From: Candidatus Saccharimonadota bacterium
Lineage (GTDB): Bacteria; Patescibacteriota; Saccharimonadia; Saccharimonadales; Saccharimonadaceae
DNA: 38,550 nucleotides
Reading direction: 5' to 3'
NCBI GenBank assembly: GCA_017432365.1
Contig: JAFRJG010000008.1
Span: 1-38,550, forward strand
The notes below the pieces were generated by a model. The model saw only the letters and a program-made list of their open reading frames with translations, was not told where the DNA came from and did not search any database. Shown piece by piece: positions 8,246-14,610 of the stretch (the first letter of the stretch is position 1; each line of letters begins with the position of its first letter). The translations under genes and the position numbers were made by a program.

Positions 8246-9451
8246 ATGAAGCGATATACTTATAAGGCGACGGACAAGAAGACACGGAAGGCGGTTTCTG
8301 GGGTTTTACAGGCGGAGAGTGAACGTGAAGCAGGAAGGATGTTGGTTGAGCAGGGGTATATACCGGACAAAGTTGAAGAGGAAGATACTGGGGGGATTTT
8401 AGCGAAGCTGAAAAATAAAGTTTCTTCGAAAGATAGGATTATTTTTACGAGGCAGTTTGCGACACTGATTGGGGCGGGGTTGCCGATGTCGCGGTCGCTA
8501 AAGACAGCAGCGGAGCAGTCAGCTTCGACGGCGATGAGGACGGTGATTGAGGACGTTTCTACGAGCGTGGAGGCGGGTAAGTCGTTGTCGGACGCGTTGG
8601 CGGCGCACCCAGATGTGTTTGGCGATGTGTATTTAGCGTTGGTGGCGGCGGGTGAAACTTCGGGTACACTCGACGTGGCGTTGGCGCGATTGGCGACGCA
8701 GGATGAAAAAGATGCGAACATGATTTCTAAGATTCGCGGGGCGATGGTTTATCCGATAATTATTTTTGTAGTGATTATTGTGGTGTTGGGCTTTATGATG
8801 ATTGAGGTTGTTCCGGAAGTACGGAAGCTGTATGAGGACATGGATAAGGTTTTGCCGACGATTACGCAAGTTTTAGTGAACATTTCTGACTTCTTTGCGA
8901 ATCAATGGTGGATTGTGTTGTTGATTTTTGCGGCGATTGTTTATGGAATTAATGCCTATCGAAAAACGCCGTCAGGGAAGAAGACGTTTGCGTTGTTTAA
9001 GCTGAACGTGCCGTTGTTCAATACGTTGTTTCAGCGATTGTATATGAACCGGTTTGCGCGAACGATGGAGATGTTGTTAGGAACGGGGGTGTCGATGTTG
9101 GAGTCGATGAAGATTTCTGCAAGAGCGACGAGCAACTATTACATGGAAGAGCAGTTGAATGCGGCGAGCGAGAAAGTAAAGTCGGGGAAACCGTTATCAG
9201 AGAGCATTGCGGACTTGGACTATATGTTGCCGTTAGTGCCGCAGATGATTTCGATTGGGGAGCAGTCAGGTAAGATTGATGAGATGATTGGGAAGGCGGC
9301 GGAGGTGTATGAAAACGAGCTTGATGAGAAGATTGCGAATATCTCGACGATGATTGAGCCGGTGTTGATGGTGATTATGGCGGGGCTGATTGGGGTAGTG
9401 ATTGCGGGGACGCTGTTGCCGATTTATTCTCTCGTGTCAGCGATTGGCTAA
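8246..9451 (+). CDS. pilC: Pilus inner-membrane platform protein PilC
   Basis: GspF/PilC family (401 aa, typical length). It forms the membrane platform through which PilB and PilT act on the pilin pool. Two related cytoplasmic helical domains, each with a TRQFATLIGAGLPM-type repeat (near residue 65) and RTMEMLLGTGVSML (near 270), are separated by membrane segments at about 165-190, 215-235 and a C-terminal one at about 370-395. It begins 12 nt after pilT, probably in the same transcript. No strong ribosome site precedes the ATG. Confidence 0.95.
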   Translation: MKRYTYKATDKKTRKAVSGVLQAESEREAGRMLVEQGYIPDKVEEEDTGGILAKLKNKVSSKDRIIFTRQFATLIGAGLPMSRSLKTAAEQSASTAMRTVIEDVSTSVEAGKSLSDALAAHPDVFGDVYLALVAAGETSGTLDVALARLATQDEKDANMISKIRGAMVYPIIIFVVIIVVLGFMMIEVVPEVRKLYEDMDKVLPTITQVLVNISDFFANQWWIVLLIFAAIVYGINAYRKTPSGKKTFALFKLNVPLFNTLFQRLYMNRFARTMEMLLGTGVSMLESMKISARATSNYYMEEQLNAASEKVKSGKPLSESIADLDYMLPLVPQMISIGEQSGKIDEMIGKAAEVYENELDEKIANISTMIEPVLMVIMAGLIGVVIAGTLLPIYSLVSAIG

Positions 9452-9480
9452 AGTGGTTTTACAAGTGAGTTTGGCACTAG

Positions 9481-9489
9481 TGTTATAAT
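9481..9489 (+). promoter_or_regulatory. Extended -10 promoter of pilD
   Basis: TGT plus TATAAT. The predicted start of transcription, seven bases past the box, is position 9496, the first base of the pilD ATG. No ribosome-binding site is present, so a leaderless mRNA is expected. Confidence 0.58.
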
Positions 9490-9495
9490 AGACAC

Positions 9496-10377
9496 ATGAA
9501 TATAATAATGTTTGTGTTGGTGATGGGGGGATTGGGAGCGGGAATGGGGAGCTTTGCGTGTTGTCAGGTGTGTAGGCTTCGACGGCAAGAGGAGGGGAAG
9601 AAGAAGTTAGGGTCGCGGAGCGTGTGTTTGTTCTGTCATAAACAGTTGAAGTGGTATGAGAATATTCCGATTCTATCATGGGTATTGCAGCGGGGGAAGT
9701 GTCGGAAATGCGGGAAGGAGATTGGGAAGGCAGAGATTTTGAGCGAAGTTGCGGGGGCGGTCAGTTTTATGATGCTCGGGGCGTGGTTTGCGGGGAAATA
9801 TTTTCCGCAGTTTTTTGAGTTAGGCTTGGGCGGAACGCCGCGGGCTTGGACCTGGGCGTGGTTTTTGGTGCTGTTGATCTTTATGACAGTGTTGTTAGTT
9901 TTGGCGATTTACGATGCGAGATATGGGAAACTGCCGGTAGGGGTATTGTATGGCGGAGTGGCGGTGGCAGGAGTGTTTATGATAGCGAGAGCGGTGTCGT
10001 TGGGGTTTACGGCAGTGGATGTTACGGCAACGGGAGAGAGAATCTTTGAGTTTACCGGGATAGATTGGAAAGGATTTTTACTTGCGCGCGGAGCGGCGGC
10101 GGGGTTATTGGGCGGGATATATTATATATTATATAAGGTATCGAACGAGAAGTTGGTTGGGGGAGGGGATTGGTTGGTGTGTTTGATGATTGGTATGGTG
10201 TTAGGGGATTGGTGGTTGGCGCTATGGGAATTGTTTGTGGCAAACTTTTTGGGGGCGGCGGTGATGTTGGGGCGGAGGAAGAAACGGACGGCGTTTGGAC
10301 CGTTTTTAGTGGTGGCGTTCGTGATAGGGGTGACGTTTTCGACGCAGCTTCAAATGATGAAGTTAGGGATGGTTTAG
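9496..10377 (+). CDS. pilD: Prepilin peptidase / N-methyltransferase PilD
   Basis: Polytopic aspartyl protease (293 aa) that cleaves prepilin leader peptides and methylates the new N-terminus. It starts with GSFACCQVCRLRR, the equivalent of GSFLNVxxxRxP. Two CxxC pairs follow at about residues 46-49 and 69-72, forming the cytoplasmic zinc-type domain. The two catalytic aspartates sit at D140 (YDARYGKLP) and D225 (GGGDW). The residue after the second Asp is Trp rather than the usual Val/Ile-Lys. Its end is 5 nt from the convergent xer gene, with no obvious terminator. Confidence 0.93.
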   Translation: MNIIMFVLVMGGLGAGMGSFACCQVCRLRRQEEGKKKLGSRSVCLFCHKQLKWYENIPILSWVLQRGKCRKCGKEIGKAEILSEVAGAVSFMMLGAWFAGKYFPQFFELGLGGTPRAWTWAWFLVLLIFMTVLLVLAIYDARYGKLPVGVLYGGVAVAGVFMIARAVSLGFTAVDVTATGERIFEFTGIDWKGFLLARGAAAGLLGGIYYILYKVSNEKLVGGGDWLVCLMIGMVLGDWWLALWELFVANFLGAAVMLGRRKKRTAFGPFLVVAFVIGVTFSTQLQMMKLGMV

Positions 10378-10382
10378 GGAGA

Positions 10383-11321
10383 TTAGTCGGTTTCTGAGTG
10401 GAACTTTTCGTGAACCTCGCGGAGATGGGGGTCGGTGACGTGAGTGTAGATTTGGGTCGTGCTGATGTTAGCATGACCGAGGAGAGCTTGGACACTACGG
10501 AGGTCGGCGCCATTCATGAGAAGGTCGGTGGCGAAAGAATGGCGGAGGGTATGGGGGGTGACGTGTTTGGTGATTCCGGCGGCGCGGGCGTATTTTTCGA
10601 TTAAGCGTTGGACGGAGCGGGGGGTGAGGCGGCGGAAGTCGCCGGAAGTGTTGACGGCGTTGCGGTTACGGGAGTTGTTAAGAAAGAGAGCGGGGAGGGA
10701 ATCAGTTCGGGCGGCGAGATATTCGCGGACGCGGTCGGCGGCGGCTTTGGAGATGAAAATAGGGCGGTCTTTTTGACCCTTGCCCCGGACGATAAATTCG
10801 CGACGGTCGAGATTGATAGAGTCGCGATTGAGGCTGATAAGCTCGGAGACACGAAGTCCACCAGAGAAGAGAAGCTCGACGATAGCGCGGTCGCGCAGAC
10901 CAGATTCGGTATCGTCGGGAATGGCGGCGAGAAGGTCTTCGACCTCGTCGTAATGAAGGAAAGTAACTTGTTTTTTAACGGCACGGGGGAGGTCAACAAG
11001 GGAGGGGTCGAGCGAGTCGATACCGCGACGTGCGAGATATTTAAGGAAGCCGCGGAGGGCGATGAGATGATAAGCTTGAGTGATGGCTTTCAGGTTGTCG
11101 CCGGCAGTGTCGATTTCTAGGCGGTTGAGTTTAAGACGGAATTGACGGAAGAGGTCGGGGGTAATTTCTGAGGGGAAGACGGAGTCTTTTTGGAGTAGTT
11201 CGGAAGTTAGAGCGTAAAAGCGATAAAGGTAAAGACGGTAGTTTTCGATGGTTTTTTTCGAGCGACCACGTTCTACTTCGAGGGATTCGAGAAAATCGTC
11301 GATAAGCTCGTTGATGTCCAT
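10383..11321 (-). CDS. xerD: Xer-type tyrosine recombinase
   Basis: Site-specific recombinase (312 aa) of the XerC/XerD family, which resolves chromosome dimers at dif with help from FtsK. An N-terminal SAM-like core-binding domain (about 1-95) precedes the catalytic domain. All catalytic residues are visible: R157 in GGLRVSE, K181 in RGKGQKD, H257 and R260 in HTLRHSFATDLL, H283 in LLGHAN, and the nucleophile Y292 in IYTHV. It is the only recombinase in the window and no integron or phage context is seen, so a housekeeping role is likely. XerC, XerD or a single XerH-like protein cannot be told apart here. Confidence 0.9.
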   Translation of the reverse strand: MDINELIDDFLESLEVERGRSKKTIENYRLYLYRFYALTSELLQKDSVFPSEITPDLFRQFRLKLNRLEIDTAGDNLKAITQAYHLIALRGFLKYLARRGIDSLDPSLVDLPRAVKKQVTFLHYDEVEDLLAAIPDDTESGLRDRAIVELLFSGGLRVSELISLNRDSINLDRREFIVRGKGQKDRPIFISKAAADRVREYLAARTDSLPALFLNNSRNRNAVNTSGDFRRLTPRSVQRLIEKYARAAGITKHVTPHTLRHSFATDLLMNGADLRSVQALLGHANISTTQIYTHVTDPHLREVHEKFHSETD

Positions 11322-11328
11322 AAGGAAT

Positions 11329-11337
11329 ATTTTATCA
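11329..11337 (-). promoter_or_regulatory. Extended -10 promoter of the xer gene
   Basis: Read on the minus strand: TGA plus TAAAAT, then 7 nt, then the ATG at 11321. The predicted transcript would begin at 11322, leaving a one-base leader. It is divergent from the ndk promoter. Confidence 0.5.
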
Positions 11338-11343
11338 TAGCTG

Positions 11344-11352
11344 TGGTATAAT
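11344..11352 (+). promoter_or_regulatory. Extended -10 promoter of ndk
   Basis: TGG plus TATAAT. The predicted start is near 11359, giving a 13-nt leader with AAGGAG before the ATG at 11372. In contrast to pilT or pilD this is a conventional leader with a ribosome site. Confidence 0.6.
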
Positions 11353-11371
11353 CGAAGAAAAGGAGTTTTTT

Positions 11372-11887
11372 ATGGGAAAAGAAAAAGACTTAATTCAGCG
11401 TAGCTTGGTCGTCTGTAAACCGGACGCGGTACAGAGGGGGTTAGTGGGGGAGATTGTGCATCGGTTCGAGCGAGTGGGGCTGAAGATTGTGGGTATGAAA
11501 ATGGTGATGCCGGGGGAAGAGCAATATAAGGAACATTATGAGGGGATTGGGGAGATGATTACGCGGAGAGGGGAAGAAGCGTTCCGATATAACTTAGATT
11601 ATATGATGACGGGTCCGGTGATTGCGATGGTGCTCGAGGGGGTCGAGGCGGTGCCGCTAGTACGGAAGATTGTTGGTTCGACAGAGCCGAAAGCGGCGGA
11701 CATGGGAACGATTCGAGGCGACTTTGCACACATGAGCTTCGGATATTCGAACGCGAAGCAAGTCGGTGTGCCGAACTTAGTTCATGCGTCGGGGTCGGAG
11801 GCAGAAGCAAAGAAAGAAGTAGCGCTTTGGTTTAAGCCGGAAGAGCTATATGATTATAGTGATTTGTCGGAGAAATATACGAGATAA
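11372..11887 (+). CDS. ndk: Nucleoside diphosphate kinase
   Basis: Transfers the gamma phosphate between NTPs and NDPs through a phosphohistidine, balancing nucleotide pools. The family motifs are SLVVCKPDAVQRGLVGEI at the start, TGPVIAMVLEG in the middle, and PNLVHASGS with the active-site H138. At 171 aa it is longer than the usual 135-150; the extra residues lie around the HMSFGYSNAKQVG segment before the active site and at the C-terminus. A 3'-UTR repeat starts two bases after the stop. Confidence 0.95.
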   Translation: MGKEKDLIQRSLVVCKPDAVQRGLVGEIVHRFERVGLKIVGMKMVMPGEEQYKEHYEGIGEMITRRGEEAFRYNLDYMMTGPVIAMVLEGVEAVPLVRKIVGSTEPKAADMGTIRGDFAHMSFGYSNAKQVGVPNLVHASGSEAEAKKEVALWFKPEELYDYSDLSEKYTR

Positions 11888-11889
11888 AA

Positions 11890-11995
11890 CTAATTTCGGC
11901 GAGCTTCTGCGTCAGCAGATGTGTTGCTCGCTCTCCGTACGTCAAGTACGGTTCGCTCCGCTACTCCTGCTTCCTTGAATCTCATCCGAAATTAG
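11890..11995 (+). ncRNA. Structured 3'-UTR element, copy 3 of 3
   Basis: Begins 2 nt after the ndk stop. The outer helix CTAATTTCGG (11890-11899) with CCGAAATTAG (11986-11995) is perfect. The middle helix is AGCAG (11914-11918) with CTGCT (11967-11971), replacing AGGCTT/AAGCCT of the other copies. The apical hairpin CCGTAC/GTACGG (11935-11940/11946-11951) has the same loop GTCAA as copy 2. Primary sequence is diverged but the fold is kept. On the minus strand it lies just downstream of tRNA-Arg. Confidence 0.62.
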
Positions 11996-12009
11996 CTTTA
12001 TCGATTAAT

Positions 12010-12086
12010 TGGTAGCCTGGGCGGGAGTTGAACCCACAACCTTCTCCTTAGGACGGAGCTGCTCTATCCAATTGAGCTACCAGGCC
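12010..12086 (-). tRNA. tRNA-Arg (anticodon CCT)
   Basis: A cloverleaf can be drawn on the minus strand: acceptor GGCCTGG with CCAGGCT, a D-arm with TTGGATA, anticodon loop GTCCTAA giving CCT, T-arm GTGGG/CCCGC with loop TTCAACT, and an encoded CCA. It reads the AGG codon. An ATTATA (+ strand) at 12126-12131 could be the -10 box of its promoter. Confidence 0.93.
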
Positions 12087-12098
12087 ACGAAACGGAAG

Positions 12099-12128
12099 AA
12101 CCACGAGCGAAAGCCCGTGGTTTTTATT
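12099..12128 (+). terminator. Intrinsic terminator on the + strand
   Basis: AACCACG (12099-12105) pairs with CGTGGTT (12116-12122), loop GAAA-rich, followed by TTTTTATT. It would stop transcription from ndk and lies just before the promoter of the gene at 12157. Confidence 0.65.
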
Positions 12129-12141
12129 ATACACGAGATTA

Positions 12142-12150
12142 TGATATAAT
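12142..12150 (+). promoter_or_regulatory. Extended -10 promoter, leaderless start of the gene at 12157
   Basis: TGA plus TATAAT. Seven bases past the box is 12157, the A of the ATG. No ribosome site is present. Confidence 0.58.
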
Positions 12151-12156
12151 CGAGAT

Positions 12157-13206
12157 ATGAAGATAAAACTTCTGGGGAAGTTGTCGCTTAAAAAAGCCGT
12201 GAAGACGGGCGAGGGTCAGCGGAAGACGGAAAAAGAACGAGTCGAAGAGAGGCGCGAGGAGGTTTTAGCGCGGGGACGAAAGTTCAAATATCCGTTACAG
12301 TATGCGAAACATAAGATGGTCGTGAACACGATTATTGTGGCGTTGGTCGCGGTGGTGGCACTGGGGCTGACGGGGTTTTTGGAGCTGTATAAGTTCCAGG
12401 ACATGGGGGACATCATGTATCGGATTTCGCGAATTTTACCGTTACCAGTAGCGGAGGTTGATGGAGAGAAGGTGAAGTTTGCGGATTATTTGATGACGGC
12501 GCGAAGTAGCATCGCGGCGCTCGAGCAACAGTCGGGATTGGAAGATAATTCGGAAGATAAAGAGACGATGATTGAGGTTTATAAACGGACGGCGTTGACG
12601 CAGGCGGAAGACTTGACGTATGCGGTGAAGTTGGCGAAGGAAGAGGAAATTGAGGTGAGCAACGAGGAAGTGGCGAAGGCGTTTGATGAACATCGAAAAG
12701 TGGGTGGGGCGGAGCGAAGCGAAGAGAGTTTTTTGAAAGTTTTAGCGACGAACTTTGGATTGTCGAAGCGTGAGTATCAGAGAATGTTATATTTGGCGTT
12801 GTTGAGAGCGAAAGTTGAGCAAAAAATTGATACGGAGGCGCTAAAGACGGCGGAAGCACTAGAGCGGGAGTTGAGCGAGAATGGCGGAGATTTCCAGGCA
12901 GCGAAAGAGAAGTTCGGGGAGCGAGTCGAACTGGAAGGGACGAGTGGATTGATTGATAATAAAAACGTGGACGGGGGACGGAGCGGGAAGGCGGCGAGTC
13001 TTGAGGAGGGGGCGCAGAGTGGGAAGTTTGTGTCGAGCAACGGGGACGGGTATTATTTTGTGAAACTAAATAAGAAGACCGAGACGCAAGTTGATTACGT
13101 GTCATTATTTGTGAAGTTTAAGGAGTTTGATAAGAGATTAGAGATGATTCGGGAGAGCGGGGGCGTGAAAGAATATATCAAGCTCAAAGAAACGCAGGAA
13201 GAATAA
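12157..13206 (+). CDS. SurA N-terminal-like membrane-anchored chaperone
   Basis: 349 aa. A very basic cytoplasmic segment of about 53 residues precedes one membrane helix at about 54-75; the rest faces outside. After the helix, LPVAEVDGEKVKFADYL is the typical start of SurA/PrsA-type chaperones, followed by helical repeats with Glu/Lys heptads to about 285 and a final GYYFVKLNKKTETQVDYVS segment reminiscent of the edge of a parvulin domain. A complete parvulin catalytic domain is not recognisable, so a holdase role for exported proteins is inferred. Confidence 0.7.
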   Translation: MKIKLLGKLSLKKAVKTGEGQRKTEKERVEERREEVLARGRKFKYPLQYAKHKMVVNTIIVALVAVVALGLTGFLELYKFQDMGDIMYRISRILPLPVAEVDGEKVKFADYLMTARSSIAALEQQSGLEDNSEDKETMIEVYKRTALTQAEDLTYAVKLAKEEEIEVSNEEVAKAFDEHRKVGGAERSEESFLKVLATNFGLSKREYQRMLYLALLRAKVEQKIDTEALKTAEALERELSENGGDFQAAKEKFGERVELEGTSGLIDNKNVDGGRSGKAASLEEGAQSGKFVSSNGDGYYFVKLNKKTETQVDYVSLFVKFKEFDKRLEMIRESGGVKEYIKLKETQEE

Positions 13207-13222
13207 TAAACGGCAATAAAAA

Positions 13223-13298
13223 TGGAGCCGATGGCAGGGTTCGAACCTGTGACCTGCTCGTTACGAATGAGCTGCTCTACCAACTGAGCTACATCGGC
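13223..13298 (-). tRNA. tRNA-Thr (anticodon CGT)
   Basis: Minus-strand cloverleaf: acceptor GCCGATG with CATCGGC, D-arm GCTCAGTTGGTAGAGC, anticodon loop TTCGTAA giving CGT, T-loop TTCGAAC, CCA encoded. The pair closing the anticodon loop is an A-C mismatch. It lies 15 bp downstream of tRNA-Gly and is probably co-transcribed with it. Confidence 0.94.
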
Positions 13299-13313
13299 AT
13301 CTTTCTTAATAAA

Positions 13314-13388
13314 TGGTGCGGGTACAGGGAGTCGGACCCTGATCTCATCCTTGGGAAGGATACATAATAGCCGCTATACGATACCCGC
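13314..13388 (-). tRNA. tRNA-Gly (anticodon CCC)
   Basis: Minus-strand cloverleaf: acceptor GCGGGTA with TACCCGC, anticodon stem TATCC/GGATG, loop TTCCCAA giving CCC, T-stem CAGGG/CCCTG, CCA encoded. The T-loop reads TCCGACT, so the normally invariant second T (position 55, pseudouridylated) is a C. Confidence 0.92.
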
Positions 13389-13398
13389 GACTGAGAAG

Positions 13399-13407
13399 AT
13401 TATAACA
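13399..13407 (-). promoter_or_regulatory. Extended -10 promoter for tRNA-Gly and tRNA-Thr
   Basis: Minus strand TGT plus TATAAT; the predicted start at about 13392 lies 4 nt before tRNA-Gly. Confidence 0.55.
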
Positions 13408-13436
13408 AAAAATCCCTTCGAAGAGAAGGGATTTTT
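13407..13436 (-). terminator. Bidirectional-looking intrinsic terminator after the DUF5684-like gene
   Basis: AAAAATCCCTTC (13408-13419) with GAAGGGATTTTT (13425-13436), loop GAAGA. A T-run follows on both strands. It lies 13 bp past the stop of the minus-strand gene at 13450. Confidence 0.75.
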
Positions 13437-13449
13437 AAAGCGAGGAGGG

Positions 13450-13935
13450 TTATTTCTTCGCGGAAGCTTCAACGGCTTTTTTACCGATATATTTCGCGTC
13501 GCCGAAAGCGAGGATTAAGTAGAAGATGAAGGGGAGCAGGACGAGACCGACTTTGAAACCGGTACCTTTCTTGAAGGCGTCGCCGAGTTTGATGGCGAGG
13601 TAGATATCGAAGAAGAGGGCATAAAGACCGGTAATAGTTGAGCCGGCGACGGTTTCAGAACCGACGATGGCGCTCAAGATACCGACGGCGAAGGGAAGAC
13701 CGAGACAGAAAATCCAGAAGTTGATACCAGTGATACGGCAGAGGATATAAACGTTGTAAATCGGAATGATAGCTTTCCAACCAGCTTCTCCTGCTTTGGT
13801 AAAGATTTTCCACCAGGCGACGATGCATAAGATGACGTAGATAAGGGCGACGACAGAGACACCAACGATAGCGCCGCCGAGAAGCCCGCCCGCCACGAGA
13901 GCTTCTTCTGAATTGAGACTTGTAAGAGCATCCAT
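13450..13935 (-). CDS. DUF5684-like four-helix membrane protein
   Basis: 161 aa with hydrophobic segments at about residues 14-42, 70-92, 100-116 and 128-148. The motif WWKIFTKAGEAGWKAIIPIYN is characteristic of small membrane proteins annotated as DUF5684, sometimes linked with signal peptidase-like genes. Function is unknown. A conventional promoter and an AAGGAG ribosome site precede it, and a strong terminator follows, so it is a single-gene unit surrounded by tRNAs. Confidence 0.75.
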   Translation of the reverse strand: MDALTSLNSEEALVAGGLLGGAIVGVSVVALIYVILCIVAWWKIFTKAGEAGWKAIIPIYNVYILCRITGINFWIFCLGLPFAVGILSAIVGSETVAGSTITGLYALFFDIYLAIKLGDAFKKGTGFKVGLVLLPFIFYLILAFGDAKYIGKKAVEASAKK

Positions 13936-13963
13936 GATATAACTCCTTATGTTAGTTAGGTTA

Positions 13964-13992
13964 AATGTAGCATAAAAAAATAAAAATTACAA
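13964..13992 (-). promoter_or_regulatory. Sigma-70 type promoter for the DUF5684-like gene
   Basis: On the minus strand, -35 TTGTAA (13987-13992), a 17-bp AT-rich spacer and -10 TACATT (13964-13969). The predicted start is near 13957, giving a 22-nt leader with AAGGAG. Confidence 0.6.
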
Positions 13993-14000
13993 TTAGCGCA

Positions 14001-14024
14001 TAAAAAGAAGCCTAGAGGAGGCTT
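14001..14024 (-). terminator. Intrinsic terminator of tRNA-Asp
   Basis: Minus strand AAGCCT, loop CCTCT, AGGCTT followed by CTTTTT; it lies 19 bp past the tRNA. Confidence 0.72.
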
Positions 14025-14042
14025 AGAGACAAATATGAATGA

Positions 14043-14119
14043 TGGCGGATCCGACGAGACTCGAACTCGCGACCTCTGCCGTGACAGGGCAGCGCTCTAA
14101 CCAACTGAGCTACGAATCC
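14043..14119 (-). tRNA. tRNA-Asp (anticodon GTC)
   Basis: Minus-strand cloverleaf: acceptor GGATTCG with CGGATCC, discriminator G, anticodon stem CTGCC/GGCAG, loop CTGTCAC giving GTC, T-loop TTCGAGT, CCA encoded. G73 and GTC are identity elements for AspRS. An ATTATA (+ strand) at 14131-14136 is a likely -10 box. Confidence 0.95.
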
Positions 14120-14188
14120 ACTTCAGGGAGATTATAAAGGAGAAGAAAAGAAAAATCAAGGTTTCACACGGGCTTTTATATGATACTA

Positions 14189-14194
14189 TATAAT
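14189..14194 (+). promoter_or_regulatory. -10 box of the glycosyltransferase operon
   Basis: TATAAT; the predicted start is about 14201, with the ATG at 14203, so nearly leaderless. The sequence is AT-rich and overlapping boxes are possible. Confidence 0.45.
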
Positions 14195-14202
14195 ATATAG
14201 AT

Positions 14203-14610
14203 ATGAAAGAGATTGGGTTGGGGTTCAAAAAGATTTTTAGAGAAGAAAAGGGACTGCTCCTGTTGATGGGGCTGTTGTTTGTGCTCGGGGTGGCGTTGGC
14301 GATTCATACGCTGATAAAGTTCAAAGTCGGAACGACGATGTTTTATGTGGGATATGCGGATATTGGCGGGTTTTCAGGGGGAGACTTTTTAAGTCTTTGG
14401 AACTCAGGAGGGTATCGGACGGGGGATTATTGGGCGGTGTTAGTTTTTCCGATAATGGGATTAATCTTGGCAGTTTTACACAATATGCTGGCGATACAGA
14501 TTTTTAATCGACGAGGAAAAGGATTTGCGCAGCTGTTTTTGTTGATGTCGCTGTTAGTCGGGGGAGTGGCGTTTGGAGTCTTGTTGAGATTGGCGGGAGT
14601 AGTAAAATGA
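14203..14610 (+). CDS. Small membrane protein coupled to a glycosyltransferase
   Basis: 135 aa, not recognised. Hydrophobic segments lie at about residues 17-38, 79-98 and 108-132, separated by an outside-type loop with GGFSGGD and SLWNSGGYRTGDYW. Its TGA stop overlaps the ATG of the following glycosyltransferase (ATGA), implying coupled translation and probably a shared complex. The TGA stop also supports a standard genetic code. Confidence 0.7.
   Translation: MKEIGLGFKKIFREEKGLLLLMGLLFVLGVALAIHTLIKFKVGTTMFYVGYADIGGFSGGDFLSLWNSGGYRTGDYWAVLVFPIMGLILAVLHNMLAIQIFNRRGKGFAQLFLLMSLLVGGVAFGVLLRLAGVVK

Noticed and set aside
10383-11321. Xer gene as phage or integron integrase
   Set aside because: No attachment sites, cassettes or phage genes nearby; the protein has plain Xer length and motifs.
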